64,000 nucleotides of DNA from assembly GCA_934561055.1 (NCBI GenBank), contig CAKTFN010000010.1:4391-68390 (forward strand), written 5' to 3'. The stretch comes from an uncultured Eubacteriales bacterium. Lineage in GTDB: Bacteria > Bacillota > Clostridia > Oscillospirales > Acutalibacteraceae. Position numbers and translations under genes: made by a program. The notes below the pieces were generated by a model. It did not search any database, was not told where the DNA came from, and worked only from the letters and a program-made list of their open reading frames with translations. This document shows positions 33,716 through 41,762 of this stretch, one piece after another (within the stretch, counting starts at the first letter, position 1; each line of letters starts with the position of its first letter).

Positions 33716-33806
33716 AGATTTGTCAAGAGGTTTTTGAAAAGTTTTCGTTGAAAGTCAAACCAATCCGATATATAATAGAACAAACCCGACCGAAAGGAAG
33801 TTCAAA

Positions 33807-34136
33807 ATGGCAAAGCACGAATTCGGAATAATGAATACTCCCCCAAAAAGCGGCGAACGCTTTGACTGCTACGAGCCTGAAAAATACAACACAATTTCCG
33901 TTGACGACGATTACATCGAGCCTCTGCTCAACGACTTTGAACGTGTGGACTGCTTTTGCCACGGAATCGACATCAAAACAGAGGGACTTGTCTACTGCGG
34001 AATCACAATCATTCCGCCGCAGTCGCTTTGCCGCATGATTGAAATCACCGAAAAGGTTCCGGAGCTTTCAACGCTGACCGGGCTTTTTAAAAGGGCGCAA
34101 AGGGAAAATAAGTTTGTGATACATTATGGACTGTGA
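33807..34136 (+). CDS. Conserved-looking hypothetical protein
   Basis: 109 aa. No family recognised. It has a mixed alpha/beta pattern with three Cys in a CFCHGIDIKTEGLVYCG stretch (about 49-66) and no signal or membrane segment. Codon use matches the host and AAAGGAAG precedes the ATG, so it is a real gene. A strong bidirectional terminator follows. Confidence 0.7.
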   Translation: MAKHEFGIMNTPPKSGERFDCYEPEKYNTISVDDDYIEPLLNDFERVDCFCHGIDIKTEGLVYCGITIIPPQSLCRMIEITEKVPELSTLTGLFKRAQRENKFVIHYGL

Positions 34137-34150
34137 AAATAAATCGGTTG

Positions 34151-34200
34151 AAAAAAACGCACTGTGCTTTTTGTAAAATGCACAGTGCGTTTTCTTTTTA
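34151..34200. terminator. Bidirectional intrinsic terminator
   Basis: Perfect 14-bp arms, AAAACGCACTGTGC (34155-34168) and GCACAGTGCGTTTT (34180-34193), A/T runs on both sides; separates the hypothetical gene from the XRE gene. Confidence 0.88.
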
Positions 34201-34207
34201 TCTTAAT

Positions 34208-34408
34208 TCAGTTTGATAAGCCAAGGATATAGTCGGCAGAAACATTATAATACTTGCATAACACAATCAAGCTTTCAATCGGCAAGCTGCGTTTTCCGTT
34301 CTCATACATTCCGTAAGCTTGCTTGGTTATCTTCAAAACCCTTGCAACATCCTCTTGCTTCAAATCATGATCCACACGCAAATCATATAATCGCTTTGTA
34401 TAATCCAT
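34208..34408 (-). CDS. Compact XRE-family repressor
   Basis: 66 aa, a single HTH_3 domain: MDYTKRLYDLRVDHDLKQED, recognition region TKQAYGMYENGKR and a C-terminal SLIVLCKYYNVSADYILGL typical of phage-type Cro/CI-like proteins. Start 34408 has AGGAGG 10 nt upstream. Codon use (TTG, ATA, CAA) differs from the host average. Three 17-bp operators lie upstream, one overlapping its own promoter region, so it should be autoregulated and control the divergent small peptide gene. Confidence 0.92.
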   Translation of the reverse strand: MDYTKRLYDLRVDHDLKQEDVARVLKITKQAYGMYENGKRSLPIESLIVLCKYYNVSADYILGLSN

Positions 34409-34434
34409 AACAGTAAGTCCTCCTGCTATGATTA

Positions 34435-34451
34435 TAAACAAAATGTTTACA
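34435..34451. promoter_or_regulatory. Operator O1 (XRE site, repressor promoter)
   Basis: 17-bp imperfect palindrome ATAAACAAAATGTTTAC, overlapping a minus-strand -10 (TATAAT) for the XRE gene. Same family as O2 and O3. Confidence 0.7.
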
Positions 34452-34459
34452 AACCCTCT

Positions 34460-34488
34460 TGACAGTAAACAAATTGTTTGCTATAATT
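34460..34488 (+). promoter_or_regulatory. Promoter of the small peptide transcript with operator O2 as spacer
   Basis: -35 TTGACA (34460-34465) and -10 TATAAT (34483-34488), both perfect consensus, separated by exactly 17 nt. Those 17 nt (34466-34482, GTAAACAAATTGTTTGC) are operator O2, so repressor binding would block polymerase directly. Confidence 0.88.
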
Positions 34489-34492
34489 TTGG

Positions 34493-34509
34493 TAAACAAT
34501 TTGTTTACT
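34493..34509. promoter_or_regulatory. Operator O3
   Basis: Perfect 17-bp palindrome GTAAACAATTTGTTTAC at the expected transcription start of the plus-strand promoter. O1, O2 and O3 centres are 31 and 27 bp apart. Confidence 0.8.
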
Positions 34510-34762
34510 GGCGTTTAAATTAAAGTCGCAATTTAAATATTAAACAAAATTTACTTGCATTCACCAAGCAACACATCCGTTTAGCAAAATTAAACGTCAA
34601 TAGATACCAACTGTCATTGTTGGTTGTTTGCACAATGAAAATACCCTTTGGCAGTTGCTTTCTATAACTATGAGCAATATCACACCCGGAAAGTCGGCAA
34701 TTAATCTTCGATTTTCAGTATTTTGCTCACAATAAACTAATACGGAGGGAGGGGAATAAACT

Positions 34763-34867
34763 ATGGGCGTAGCATGTGGAGTAGTTGGTGCGGGCCTTGT
34801 TTGGTATGTCACGTACTCAGCCAAAAAGCTTTATAAGGGTTTCAAAAAAGTCTGGTATAACAGATAA
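34763..34867 (+). CDS. 34-aa membrane-active-looking peptide
   Basis: Too short for usual ORF calling. ATG preceded by the ribosome site GGAGGGAGGGG (9 nt upstream). The peptide begins MGVACGVVGAGLVWYVTY, one hydrophobic helix, and ends with a basic aromatic tail (AKKLYKGFKKVWYNR). This layout is seen in type I toxins, small holin-like or stress peptides and leaderless bacteriocins; none is recognised by sequence. It is the only sound ORF between a repressed consensus promoter and a terminator, with a 5' leader of about 265 nt. Function inferred only. Confidence 0.65.
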   Translation: MGVACGVVGAGLVWYVTYSAKKLYKGFKKVWYNR

Positions 34868-34884
34868 TTGAAATCACAAAAATC

Positions 34885-34932
34885 AAAAAGCCATGAAGCA
34901 CACCAAATCAGGCACTGCTTCATGGCTTTTAA
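34885..34932. terminator. Bidirectional intrinsic terminator
   Basis: Arms AAAAGCCATGAAGC (34886-34899) and GCTTCATGGCTTTT (34917-34930). Ends the small peptide transcript and the convergent aldolase gene. Confidence 0.85.
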
Positions 34933-34943
34933 TTTTGTAAGTC

Positions 34944-36164
34944 TTATTTCTGCTTTGAATACTTGACTCTGTAAATCACGTTCATGAGTACCGAATCAAG
35001 CCTTCCGATGTATTTGACCTTGTCATACATACGGCTTGCAACGAAGGTCTTGCAGTTCTTTGCGGTAACCATCTCGCTCGCTTCTGCTTCGTCCGGAGAA
35101 ATTCCGCAGCAGATTGCGCCGTTGTCCTTGAGGAGTGCGGCGGTTCTGTGCTTTCCGAGCGCCTTAACAACCTTCTTTGAGGTGCGGAGAGTATCGTTCG
35201 GGTTGAATTCGACACATTTTACGGTTGTTCCTGCAATCTGAGCAAAGTCATCAAGAAGCGGACGAAGAACCTTTGTCACCTTTGAAGCGGCAACAACCTC
35301 GTCCTTGTCCGAATGAATGATGCAGTTGATGTCGTCACGCTTTTTGTAAACGGCAAGGTGCATATCGGCCTCAGACGGGAAATCTCCGCCGAGAATAACC
35401 TTTTCGCTCTTGAGCGCAAGGGTATACTTTTCTTCGCCGTCCTTGTCTCTCATAACAACAACGTTTCCGACTCTTGTGCTGTCATAGGGAACAACGTGCG
35501 GTGCGGGAGCTTCGGCACGCTTTTTGACGTCCGCAATATATTCGCAGATATCCTTGAAGCTTTCCGCCGTCTTTCCCGAAACGGCTTCATACTTTTCAAA
35601 AAGATATCTTCGGCAAACCTTTTCAACCTCCGAAGCAACTTTGAAGGCTTCGTCGTAGTCGCTGCCGAGGCAGACTGCGCCGTGGTGCTTCATGATTGCG
35701 GCTTTTGAATCGGAGCGAAGGAGTGCATTCACAACGCCCTTACGCAGCTTTCCCGTTCCGGGAAGGCCGTAAGAAGCAACGGGAATGTTGTCTCCGATGA
35801 TTGTTCGGCTTTCGCCGGTGATGTTGTTTACGTCGCAGCCGAGTGCGCTGACGATTGAAGCGTTGACCTGGTGGGTATGAATGACAAAATTACATTCCGG
35901 ACGAAGAAGATAGCACTGTGCGTGGATACCCTTTTCGCTTGACGGCTTGATGTTGCCTTCATATGAAAGGTCGGCGAGCTTTACAAGAACGATGTCGTCC
36001 GGAGTGAGAGTTTCGTATGCTCTTCCGCTCGGAGTGATAACAAAGCTTTCATCGTCAACACGGCAGCTGACGTTGCCCCAGGTTCTTGCAATAAGACCGG
36101 TTGAAACGAGCTTTTTTCCGGCTTCGACAACAATTTCTTTTGCCTTTGAAAGTTCCATATTCAT
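34944..36164 (-). CDS. Tandem class II aldolase/adducin-family protein
   Basis: 406 aa, two class II aldolase domains. Domain 1 (about 1-205) keeps the catalytic set of L-fuculose-phosphate aldolase: Glu77 (SSEKG), the zinc pair His96 and His98 (HTHQ) and His161 (KHHGAV). Domain 2 (about 225-400) has the same fold pattern, but the metal motifs read HSDK and KDNG, so it should not bind zinc and may be structural or regulatory. Substrate unknown. It lies downstream of a class III aminotransferase, separated by an attenuator-like terminator. Confidence 0.88.
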   Translation of the reverse strand: MNMELSKAKEIVVEAGKKLVSTGLIARTWGNVSCRVDDESFVITPSGRAYETLTPDDIVLVKLADLSYEGNIKPSSEKGIHAQCYLLRPECNFVIHTHQVNASIVSALGCDVNNITGESRTIIGDNIPVASYGLPGTGKLRKGVVNALLRSDSKAAIMKHHGAVCLGSDYDEAFKVASEVEKVCRRYLFEKYEAVSGKTAESFKDICEYIADVKKRAEAPAPHVVPYDSTRVGNVVVMRDKDGEEKYTLALKSEKVILGGDFPSEADMHLAVYKKRDDINCIIHSDKDEVVAASKVTKVLRPLLDDFAQIAGTTVKCVEFNPNDTLRTSKKVVKALGKHRTAALLKDNGAICCGISPDEAEASEMVTAKNCKTFVASRMYDKVKYIGRLDSVLMNVIYRVKYSKQK

Positions 36165-36191
36165 ATTGCTTTACCTCAATTCAAAAAGATG

Positions 36192-36217
36192 AAAAAGGGC
36201 AGAAGTTCTCTGCCCTT
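36192..36217 (-). terminator. Internal terminator/attenuator between aminotransferase and aldolase
   Basis: Perfect 9-bp arms, AAGGGCAGA (36195-36203) and TCTGCCCTT (36209-36217); on the minus strand a T-run follows. It would reduce aldolase transcription relative to the aminotransferase. Confidence 0.75.
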
Positions 36218-36230
36218 CTTGTTTTGGATA

Positions 36231-37709
36231 TTAGTCTTTTTTAACCGCAACGTGTGAGAATACTCTGTCGAAACGGGTGAGAGCGTCATCAATCATCTCT
36301 TCGGTGTATGCGGCGGAGGTGTAAAGTCTTGAACCTGCGAGTGTAACAAGTCCTTCTGCCATGTATGCGGCACCCATGTGAGTCATTTCCTTCTTGCGGA
36401 TGTCGGTTTCCTTGAGGACTGCGGGAATCGTCCACGGCTTTGTCCAGTCGATTGCAAAGTGCATTGTTCCGACGGTTTCCATGTGGCAGATTGAGCCCTG
36501 GTTGAAGGCAACGAACGGAAGGTTATACTTGTCGATAATGTGGTTAAGACCCTTGGTGATTCTGTCGCCCATGAGGCCGGCCTTCTGGCAGGCGTTCTGC
36601 TTGTCGATTTCTTCAAGGGTATAATAACCTGCGCAGCATGAGATCGGAGTTGCAGCCATTGTTCCGCCGCAAAAAGCCTTCTTAATCTTCTGTGCGCCGT
36701 CAAGACCTGCGCCCATGTACTTCATGTATTCTCTCTTACCGCCGATTCCGCCTGCGCCCGGATACCCGCCTGCGATAACCTTGCCGAAGATTGTGAGGTC
36801 GGGTTCAACGCCGAAGTAGCCCTGAGCACCGGCCATGCCGATTCTGAATCCGGTAACAACCTCATCGAAAATAAGGAGTGCGCCGTACTTACGGCAAAGT
36901 CTTTCAACGCCCTTATTGAATTCCTTTGAAAGGGGTCTTGTTCCGCTTTCGGGGCCGACCGGCTCGATGAATACGGCTGCGGTTCCGCCGCAAAGCTGGT
37001 TTCTGCGAAGCTTCTTTTCAAGGTCGTTGAGGTCGTTCGGGAAGAATTCCTGAGTGTCTCTCATAAGACGCATGGGAACGCCGTGAGCCTGGGTGAACTT
37101 TGTTCCCGGAATACGGATTCCGTAACCGAGCTGATCGGACCAGCCGTGATAAGCGCCGCCCATTTTGAGGATGTACTTCTTCTTGGTTGCAAGTCTTGCA
37201 ACACGGCAGGCACACATGCAGGCCTCTGTTCCCGAACCGAGCATACGGAACATGTCAACGGTCGGAACGGAGTCCGAAATCTTCTTTGCAAGCTTATATT
37301 CAAACTCATGGAAAAGTCCGGTTGACGGACCGCAGGTGTTGAGAAGGTCGATAACCTGATCTCTGACAACCTTCGGGTTTGAGCCGAGAACGGTCGGGCC
37401 GCCGGCCTGAAGGAAGTCGTAATATTCGTTTCCGTCGATATCATAAAGTTTTGCGCCGTCTGCCTTTGTGAAAACAAGGGGGAACGGATAGTTGAAAGCG
37501 AGGTTGTGCTGAACACCGCCGGGGATAATCTGTCTTGCTTCTTCAATCATTGCCTTTGATTTTTGGCATTTCTTTTCAAAGTAATTTTCTTCGTAGTCCT
37601 TAAGAACTTCCGGCTTAATGGTGTAAATCGGCTGACGGATAAGGTTATCAAGCTTTTCTGTAACCGCTTTTGCGTCAACATAATCGGTGATTGCAAATCT
37701 TGTGTCCAT
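36231..37709 (-). CDS. Class III (GSA-aminomutase-like) aminotransferase
   Basis: 492 aa, PLP-dependent fold I. Landmarks: IPGGVQHNLAFNYPFPL and DIDGNEYYDFLQAGGPTVLG near the N-terminus, RMLGSGTEACMCACRVAR (phosphate cup), GAYHGWSDQLG, LLIFDEVVTGFR (PLP Asp) and the IFGKVIAGGYP segment with the PLP Lys. These are closest to glutamate-1-semialdehyde aminomutase-like aminotransferases but there are no haem genes here. Start 37709 has AGGAGG 9 nt upstream. A perfect consensus promoter suggests high expression. Likely acts on a semialdehyde or keto-sugar intermediate linked with the aldolase downstream; substrate unknown. Confidence 0.88.
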   Translation of the reverse strand: MDTRFAITDYVDAKAVTEKLDNLIRQPIYTIKPEVLKDYEENYFEKKCQKSKAMIEEARQIIPGGVQHNLAFNYPFPLVFTKADGAKLYDIDGNEYYDFLQAGGPTVLGSNPKVVRDQVIDLLNTCGPSTGLFHEFEYKLAKKISDSVPTVDMFRMLGSGTEACMCACRVARLATKKKYILKMGGAYHGWSDQLGYGIRIPGTKFTQAHGVPMRLMRDTQEFFPNDLNDLEKKLRRNQLCGGTAAVFIEPVGPESGTRPLSKEFNKGVERLCRKYGALLIFDEVVTGFRIGMAGAQGYFGVEPDLTIFGKVIAGGYPGAGGIGGKREYMKYMGAGLDGAQKIKKAFCGGTMAATPISCCAGYYTLEEIDKQNACQKAGLMGDRITKGLNHIIDKYNLPFVAFNQGSICHMETVGTMHFAIDWTKPWTIPAVLKETDIRKKEMTHMGAAYMAEGLVTLAGSRLYTSAAYTEEMIDDALTRFDRVFSHVAVKKD

Positions 37710-37761
37710 AGTGTTGAGCCTCCTGATAATATTTGAATTAATATTCATTAACGCATTCCGG

Positions 37762-37817
37762 GTGAGCGACTGCTCACTGTTAAAAATTATTATACATGAT
37801 TTATAGGCATATGTCAA
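37762..37817 (-). promoter_or_regulatory. Strong promoter and 5' hairpin of the aminotransferase unit
   Basis: Minus-strand -35 TTGACA (37812-37817), -10 TATAAT (37789-37794), 17-nt spacer, all consensus. The transcript then begins with a perfect hairpin, GTGAGC and GCTCAC (37762-37777) around a 4-nt loop, which may stabilise the mRNA. Confidence 0.82.
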
Positions 37818-37885
37818 TTAAAAAAACATGAATTTCTCTGTTTATTTTGCACAAAAAGCCGGCTTGCGTTCTGTACAATTTCAAC

Positions 37886-37914
37886 TTGCGTTATTTTTGA
37901 ATTCGTGATAAAAT
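37886..37914 (+). promoter_or_regulatory. Promoter of typA
   Basis: -35 TTGCGT (37886-37891) and -10 TAAAAT (37909-37914), 17-nt spacer. Confidence 0.55.
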
Positions 37915-37973
37915 TAATCTTTGTTGAACGCTTACTATATATTGAAAAAAACATTAGAAGATTAGGTGAGATT

Positions 37974-39791
37974 ATGGACGTCAGACAGAACATCAGAAAT
38001 GTTGCAATCATTGCTCACGTTGACCACGGAAAAACAACCCTTGTTGACGAGCTTTTAAAGCAAAGCGGAATCTTCCGCCAAAACGAGCAGGTTGCCGAAA
38101 GAGTCATGGACTCAAACGACCTTGAACGCGAAAGAGGAATCACAATTCTTTCAAAAAATACCGCTGTCCATTACAAGGACGTAAAAATAAACATTGTTGA
38201 CACACCGGGTCACGCCGACTTCGGCGGCGAGGTTGAACGCATTCTTATGATGGTTGACGGCGTTCTTCTTCTCGTTGACGCTTTTGAAGGCTGTATGCCG
38301 CAGACGAGATTCGTTCTCAAAAAAGCGCTCGGCCTTAAAAAGAAGGTAATCGTCGTTGTCAACAAAATCGACCGCCCCGGCGCAAGACCGGCCGAAGTTA
38401 TCGACGAAGTTCTTGACCTTTTCATCGAACTCGGTGCGGACGAAGACCAGCTTGATTTCCCCGTTGTTTATGCTTCCGCAAAAGACGGCTATTCATCGCT
38501 CGATTCTTCCGTTCGCGAGGGCGACATGAGACCGCTTTTCGATTCGATTCTTGAAAACATCGACCCGCCGCACGGCGACATGAACGGCCCGCTTCAGATT
38601 CTCTTCTCCAGCCTTGATTACGATGATTACATCGGAAGAATCGGCGTCGGCAGAGTTGAAAGAGGTCATATCAAACGCAACGAACCGGTTGTTCTTTGCA
38701 AAACCAACGGCGAACGCGAAAACGTCAGAATTTCAAAACTTTATCAGTTTGAAGGGCTCAAGCGAGTTGAAGTTGAAGAAGCCGCACTCGGCGACCTTGT
38801 CTGCGTTTCGGGTATTGCCGACCTCAACATCGGAGAAACCGCCTGCGACCCGGAAAAGATTGAACCGCTCCCCTTCGTAAAAATCGACGAGCCGACGATT
38901 TCAATGAACTTCATCGTCAACAACAGTCCCTTCGCCGGACAGGAAGGAAAGTTTGTAACTTCCCGTAACCTTCGTGACCGCCTTTTCAAGGAGGTTGAAA
39001 CCAACGTAAGTATGCGCGTTGAGGAAACCGAGTCAACCGACACCTTCAAGGTCAGCGGCCGAGGCGAGCTTCACCTTTCAATCCTCATTGAAACAATGCG
39101 CCGCCAAGGCTATGAATTCCAGGTTTCCCGCCCGAAGGTAATCATGAAAAAGGAAAACGGCGTCCTTATGGAGCCGATGGAACTTCTCATTGTTGAAGTT
39201 CCGGAGCAGTATGTCGGCTCGGTAATGGAAAAGCTCGGCTCAAGAAAGGGCGAGCTTGAAAACATGGGCGTTCGTAACGGCGGAATGACTCACCTTGAGT
39301 TCAAAATTCCGGCAAGAGGTCTCATCGGTTACCGCAGCGAGTTCATGACGGACACCAACGGAAACGGAATCATCAACCAGCTCTTTGCCGGCTACGAGCC
39401 GTACAAGGGCGACATTCAAACAAGAGACAGAGGCTCGATTGTGGTTCACGAAACCGGTGAAAGCACCGGCTACGGCCTTTTCAATACTCAGGACAGAGGC
39501 CGCCTCTTCATCGGACCGGGCGTTCCGGTTTATGAAGGAATGATAGTCGGCGAATGTGCAAAAAGCGAGGACGTTGTTTGCAACGTCTGCAAGCAGAAGC
39601 ACCTGACAAACACCAGAGCTTCCGGCTCGGACGATGCGCTTCGCCTTGTTCCCCCGACGATTCTCAGCCTTGAACAGTGCATGGAATTCATCAAGGACGA
39701 CGAGCTTCTTGAAGTTACCCCCGTTTCGCTCAGACTCAGAAAGGTTATCCTTTCAAAAGAGCAGAGAATGAAGCAGCAGTTCAAAAAGTAA
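37974..39791 (+). CDS. typA: Ribosome-binding GTPase TypA/BipA
   Basis: 605 aa translational GTPase involved in ribosome assembly and stress adaptation. G motifs: AHVDHGKTTL (G1, about 14-23), RGITILSKN (G2), DTPGHADFGGEV (G3) and NKIDRPGA (G4). Domain II, III and V regions follow, with the BipA-specific C-terminal segments PARGLIGYRSEFMTDTNGNG and TGESTGYGLFNTQDRG. Start 37974 has TTAGGTGA upstream; the longer reading adds an AT-coded tail. Confidence 0.97.
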   Translation: MDVRQNIRNVAIIAHVDHGKTTLVDELLKQSGIFRQNEQVAERVMDSNDLERERGITILSKNTAVHYKDVKINIVDTPGHADFGGEVERILMMVDGVLLLVDAFEGCMPQTRFVLKKALGLKKKVIVVVNKIDRPGARPAEVIDEVLDLFIELGADEDQLDFPVVYASAKDGYSSLDSSVREGDMRPLFDSILENIDPPHGDMNGPLQILFSSLDYDDYIGRIGVGRVERGHIKRNEPVVLCKTNGERENVRISKLYQFEGLKRVEVEEAALGDLVCVSGIADLNIGETACDPEKIEPLPFVKIDEPTISMNFIVNNSPFAGQEGKFVTSRNLRDRLFKEVETNVSMRVEETESTDTFKVSGRGELHLSILIETMRRQGYEFQVSRPKVIMKKENGVLMEPMELLIVEVPEQYVGSVMEKLGSRKGELENMGVRNGGMTHLEFKIPARGLIGYRSEFMTDTNGNGIINQLFAGYEPYKGDIQTRDRGSIVVHETGESTGYGLFNTQDRGRLFIGPGVPVYEGMIVGECAKSEDVVCNVCKQKHLTNTRASGSDDALRLVPPTILSLEQCMEFIKDDELLEVTPVSLRLRKVILSKEQRMKQQFKK

Positions 39792-39801
39792 GTTTAAAAA
39801 G

Positions 39802-39848
39802 TTAAGGTTACGGTTCACGTTTTTCGTGAGTCGTAACCTTTTTTTATT
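39802..39848 (+). terminator. Terminator of typA
   Basis: Arms AAGGTTACG (39805-39813) and CGTAACCTT (39833-39841) followed by T-run. Confidence 0.85.
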
Positions 39849-39855
39849 TTAAGTA

Positions 39856-39884
39856 TTGACAAAACAATTTTTTTTGCGGATAAT
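39856..39884 (+). promoter_or_regulatory. Promoter of the VanY-like gene
   Basis: -35 TTGACA (39856-39861) and -10 GATAAT (39879-39884), 17-nt spacer, 100 nt before the start. Confidence 0.65.
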
Positions 39885-39984
39885 TAAAATATCAAATTTT
39901 TCGTATATCCGAAGCCCGTTTTGCTGCCGGAAAAAATCTGCGGCTTTTCGGCCGCCGCAAATTATTTTTTGAGGGAGATTTTGT

Positions 39985-41220
39985 ATGTTAAAAAGAACGA
40001 TTTCGCTTTTACTTGTTTTAACCGCAATATTTTCTGTGCTCCCCTGCGCCTCGTTTTCTTCGTTTGCAAAAGAAACTCAACTCGCCGAAGCCGAACAAAA
40101 AAGCATAAGCGTCAAAGCTCTCAAAATAAACGTCAAAAAAGAATTCACATACACCGGACAAAGAATAAAGCCGAGGGTTACTGTTTTCTATAAAGGCGAA
40201 CAACTTTTTGAGGACATTGATTACACCGTAAAATATCAAAACAACAAACGCATCGGTCTTGCCTCGGTAACCGTCACTGCCATCGAAGGGAGCGGTTTTT
40301 CGGGTTCAAAAACCGTAAAATTCAAAATCGTTCCGAAAAGGGTTTCCGATTTCAAGGTTTTGAAAACTTCCTCAACCTCCGTCACCCTGATTTGGCAAAA
40401 GCGAGGAAAGGACATCCGCTTTCTTCTCTGCGAATACGACAAAGAATCAAAAAAATATCTTCCGATAAAAAGGCTCAAAACCAACACGGTCAAACTCAAC
40501 AATCTTTCGCCGAAAAGCGTTCATCGCTATTTCGTCAAAGCATATAAAAACGTTGACGGAAAAAACTATTACTCCCCTCGCACAAAGGTTCTCAAAGTAA
40601 GAACCGCTCCCGCAAAATATTCCGAAAACGGTCGCCTTCTCGTTGACCTTGAAGGTCAGGACTGGAACCTTGTCGTTGTGAACTTCACAAGAGAATTTTC
40701 AAAAGATCACGAAACAAAAGTCAGCTATGTTTTAAACAGCGGAACAAGGCTCGACGAACGTGTTACACCGTTTTATATCAAAATGTACCGTGCGGCAAAA
40801 AAAGACGGCATTACCCTCACCCCGTATTCCGGCTACAGAAGCTATATTCATCAGGAATGGAACTATAACAATCTCACAAACGTTTATATGAATCAATACG
40901 GTTTAAGCCGAAAAGCCGCAGCCAAAAAAGCCGCCGAAGTTATTCTTCCTCCCGGAACGAGCGAACACAATCTCGGTCTTGCAATGGATATCTGCAATAC
41001 GCTTGATTCCTTTGCATATTCAAAAGAATATGCGTGGCTGATGAAAAACGCTCAAAATTACGGCTTTATTCTGCGATATCCAAAAGACAAACAAAACGTC
41101 ACCGGTGTGACATATGAGCCGTGGCACTGGCGTTTTGTCGGAATCAAAAACGCAAGACTCATCAAAAAAAGCGGCCTTTGCCTTGAGGAATGGCTGGACG
41201 CAAACAAAATCATTTATTGA
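39985..41220 (+). CDS. Secreted D-alanyl-D-alanine carboxypeptidase (VanY/M15B)
   Basis: 411 aa. Signal peptide (about 1-28), an Ig-like domain (about 45-118), an Fn3-like domain (about 119-208) and a C-terminal M15B peptidase. Catalytic set: YSGYRS, PPGTSEHNLGLAMDI (zinc His328 and Asp335) and YEPWHWRF (Glu378 and His381). It should trim terminal D-Ala from wall peptides outside the cell. No resistance genes are nearby, so this is a housekeeping carboxypeptidase. Strong GAGGGAG ribosome site. Confidence 0.94.
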   Translation: MLKRTISLLLVLTAIFSVLPCASFSSFAKETQLAEAEQKSISVKALKINVKKEFTYTGQRIKPRVTVFYKGEQLFEDIDYTVKYQNNKRIGLASVTVTAIEGSGFSGSKTVKFKIVPKRVSDFKVLKTSSTSVTLIWQKRGKDIRFLLCEYDKESKKYLPIKRLKTNTVKLNNLSPKSVHRYFVKAYKNVDGKNYYSPRTKVLKVRTAPAKYSENGRLLVDLEGQDWNLVVVNFTREFSKDHETKVSYVLNSGTRLDERVTPFYIKMYRAAKKDGITLTPYSGYRSYIHQEWNYNNLTNVYMNQYGLSRKAAAKKAAEVILPPGTSEHNLGLAMDICNTLDSFAYSKEYAWLMKNAQNYGFILRYPKDKQNVTGVTYEPWHWRFVGIKNARLIKKSGLCLEEWLDANKIIY

Positions 41221-41225
41221 AAAAC

Positions 41226-41262
41226 AACCGGCAGATTGCAATGCAGTCTGCCGGTTCGTTGA
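41226..41262. terminator. Bidirectional intrinsic terminator
   Basis: Perfect 10-bp arms AACCGGCAGA (41226-41235) and TCTGCCGGTT (41247-41256); the better T-run is on the minus strand. Confidence 0.75.
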
Positions 41263-41276
41263 TTTTAAACTTGTTT

Positions 41277-41762
41277 TTACTCCTCTTCGCTTTCTTCTTC
41301 CTGTTCGGAAAGCTTGAGAATTTCGGTCTGATTTGAGAAGAACAAAAGCTCGTCGATGTTCTTGTTGTATATCTTTTTGCATGAGGCACTCATGAGCGGC
41401 ATCATTTTTGATTCGACAACGGTGTTGATTGAAGCAAAGTCGATGAGAACCCTGATCTGATTTTTGAAGAAATCAACGTCCTTGTCTTCAAAAAAGCTGT
41501 CGTCAACGTCACCGATCACAACGCCGGAAAGCTCCATGTCTTTTTCATAAAGCGCACCGTTTTTTTCAAAGCATTTCTGCATGAGTGACTTCATGAGTTC
41601 AACGTCTCCGCCTTTGAGAGCGTTTTGAAGCGAGGTTGCTTTAAGCTTGAATTTGAAAGAGGTTTTTGTCGCTTTGATGATTGAGTTTGAAAGTCTTGTG
41701 AGCTCCGGATTGATGCTTTCCGGAATGAAAACTTCGCCGTTCTTGAGATAAAACTTGCTCAT
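41277..41762 (-). CDS. Hypothetical protein with acidic tail
   Basis: 161 aa, not recognised. Helical pattern, no signal or membrane span. The last residues are strongly acidic (EQEEESEEE). Contains SKMMPLMSASCKKIYNKNI and an internal DVDDSFFEDKDVDFF acidic patch. Host-like codons and GGAGG upstream make it a genuine gene. It is convergent with the VanY-like gene and divergent from asnA. Confidence 0.65.
   Translation of the reverse strand: MSKFYLKNGEVFIPESINPELTRLSNSIIKATKTSFKFKLKATSLQNALKGGDVELMKSLMQKCFEKNGALYEKDMELSGVVIGDVDDSFFEDKDVDFFKNQIRVLIDFASINTVVESKMMPLMSASCKKIYNKNIDELLFFSNQTEILKLSEQEEESEEE

Noticed and set aside
34500..34762. Tiny ORFs (10 and 21 codons) in the leader of the peptide gene
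   Set aside because: Neither has a ribosome site; they are expected by chance in AT-rich DNA.
34597..34824. 75-codon minus-strand ORF opposite the 34-aa peptide
   Set aside because: No ribosome site, no signal of a known domain, and it lies antisense to a transcript with promoter, strong SD and terminator. No minus-strand promoter was found there either.
36231..37709. Assignment as glutamate-1-semialdehyde aminomutase (hemL)
   Set aside because: Fold is similar, but no haem pathway genes are nearby and the partner is a class II aldolase; only a generic class III aminotransferase is supported.
39985..41220. Vancomycin resistance locus around the VanY-like gene
   Set aside because: No vanHAX or VanRS genes are adjacent; a signal peptide plus Ig/Fn3 domains fits an ordinary wall carboxypeptidase.
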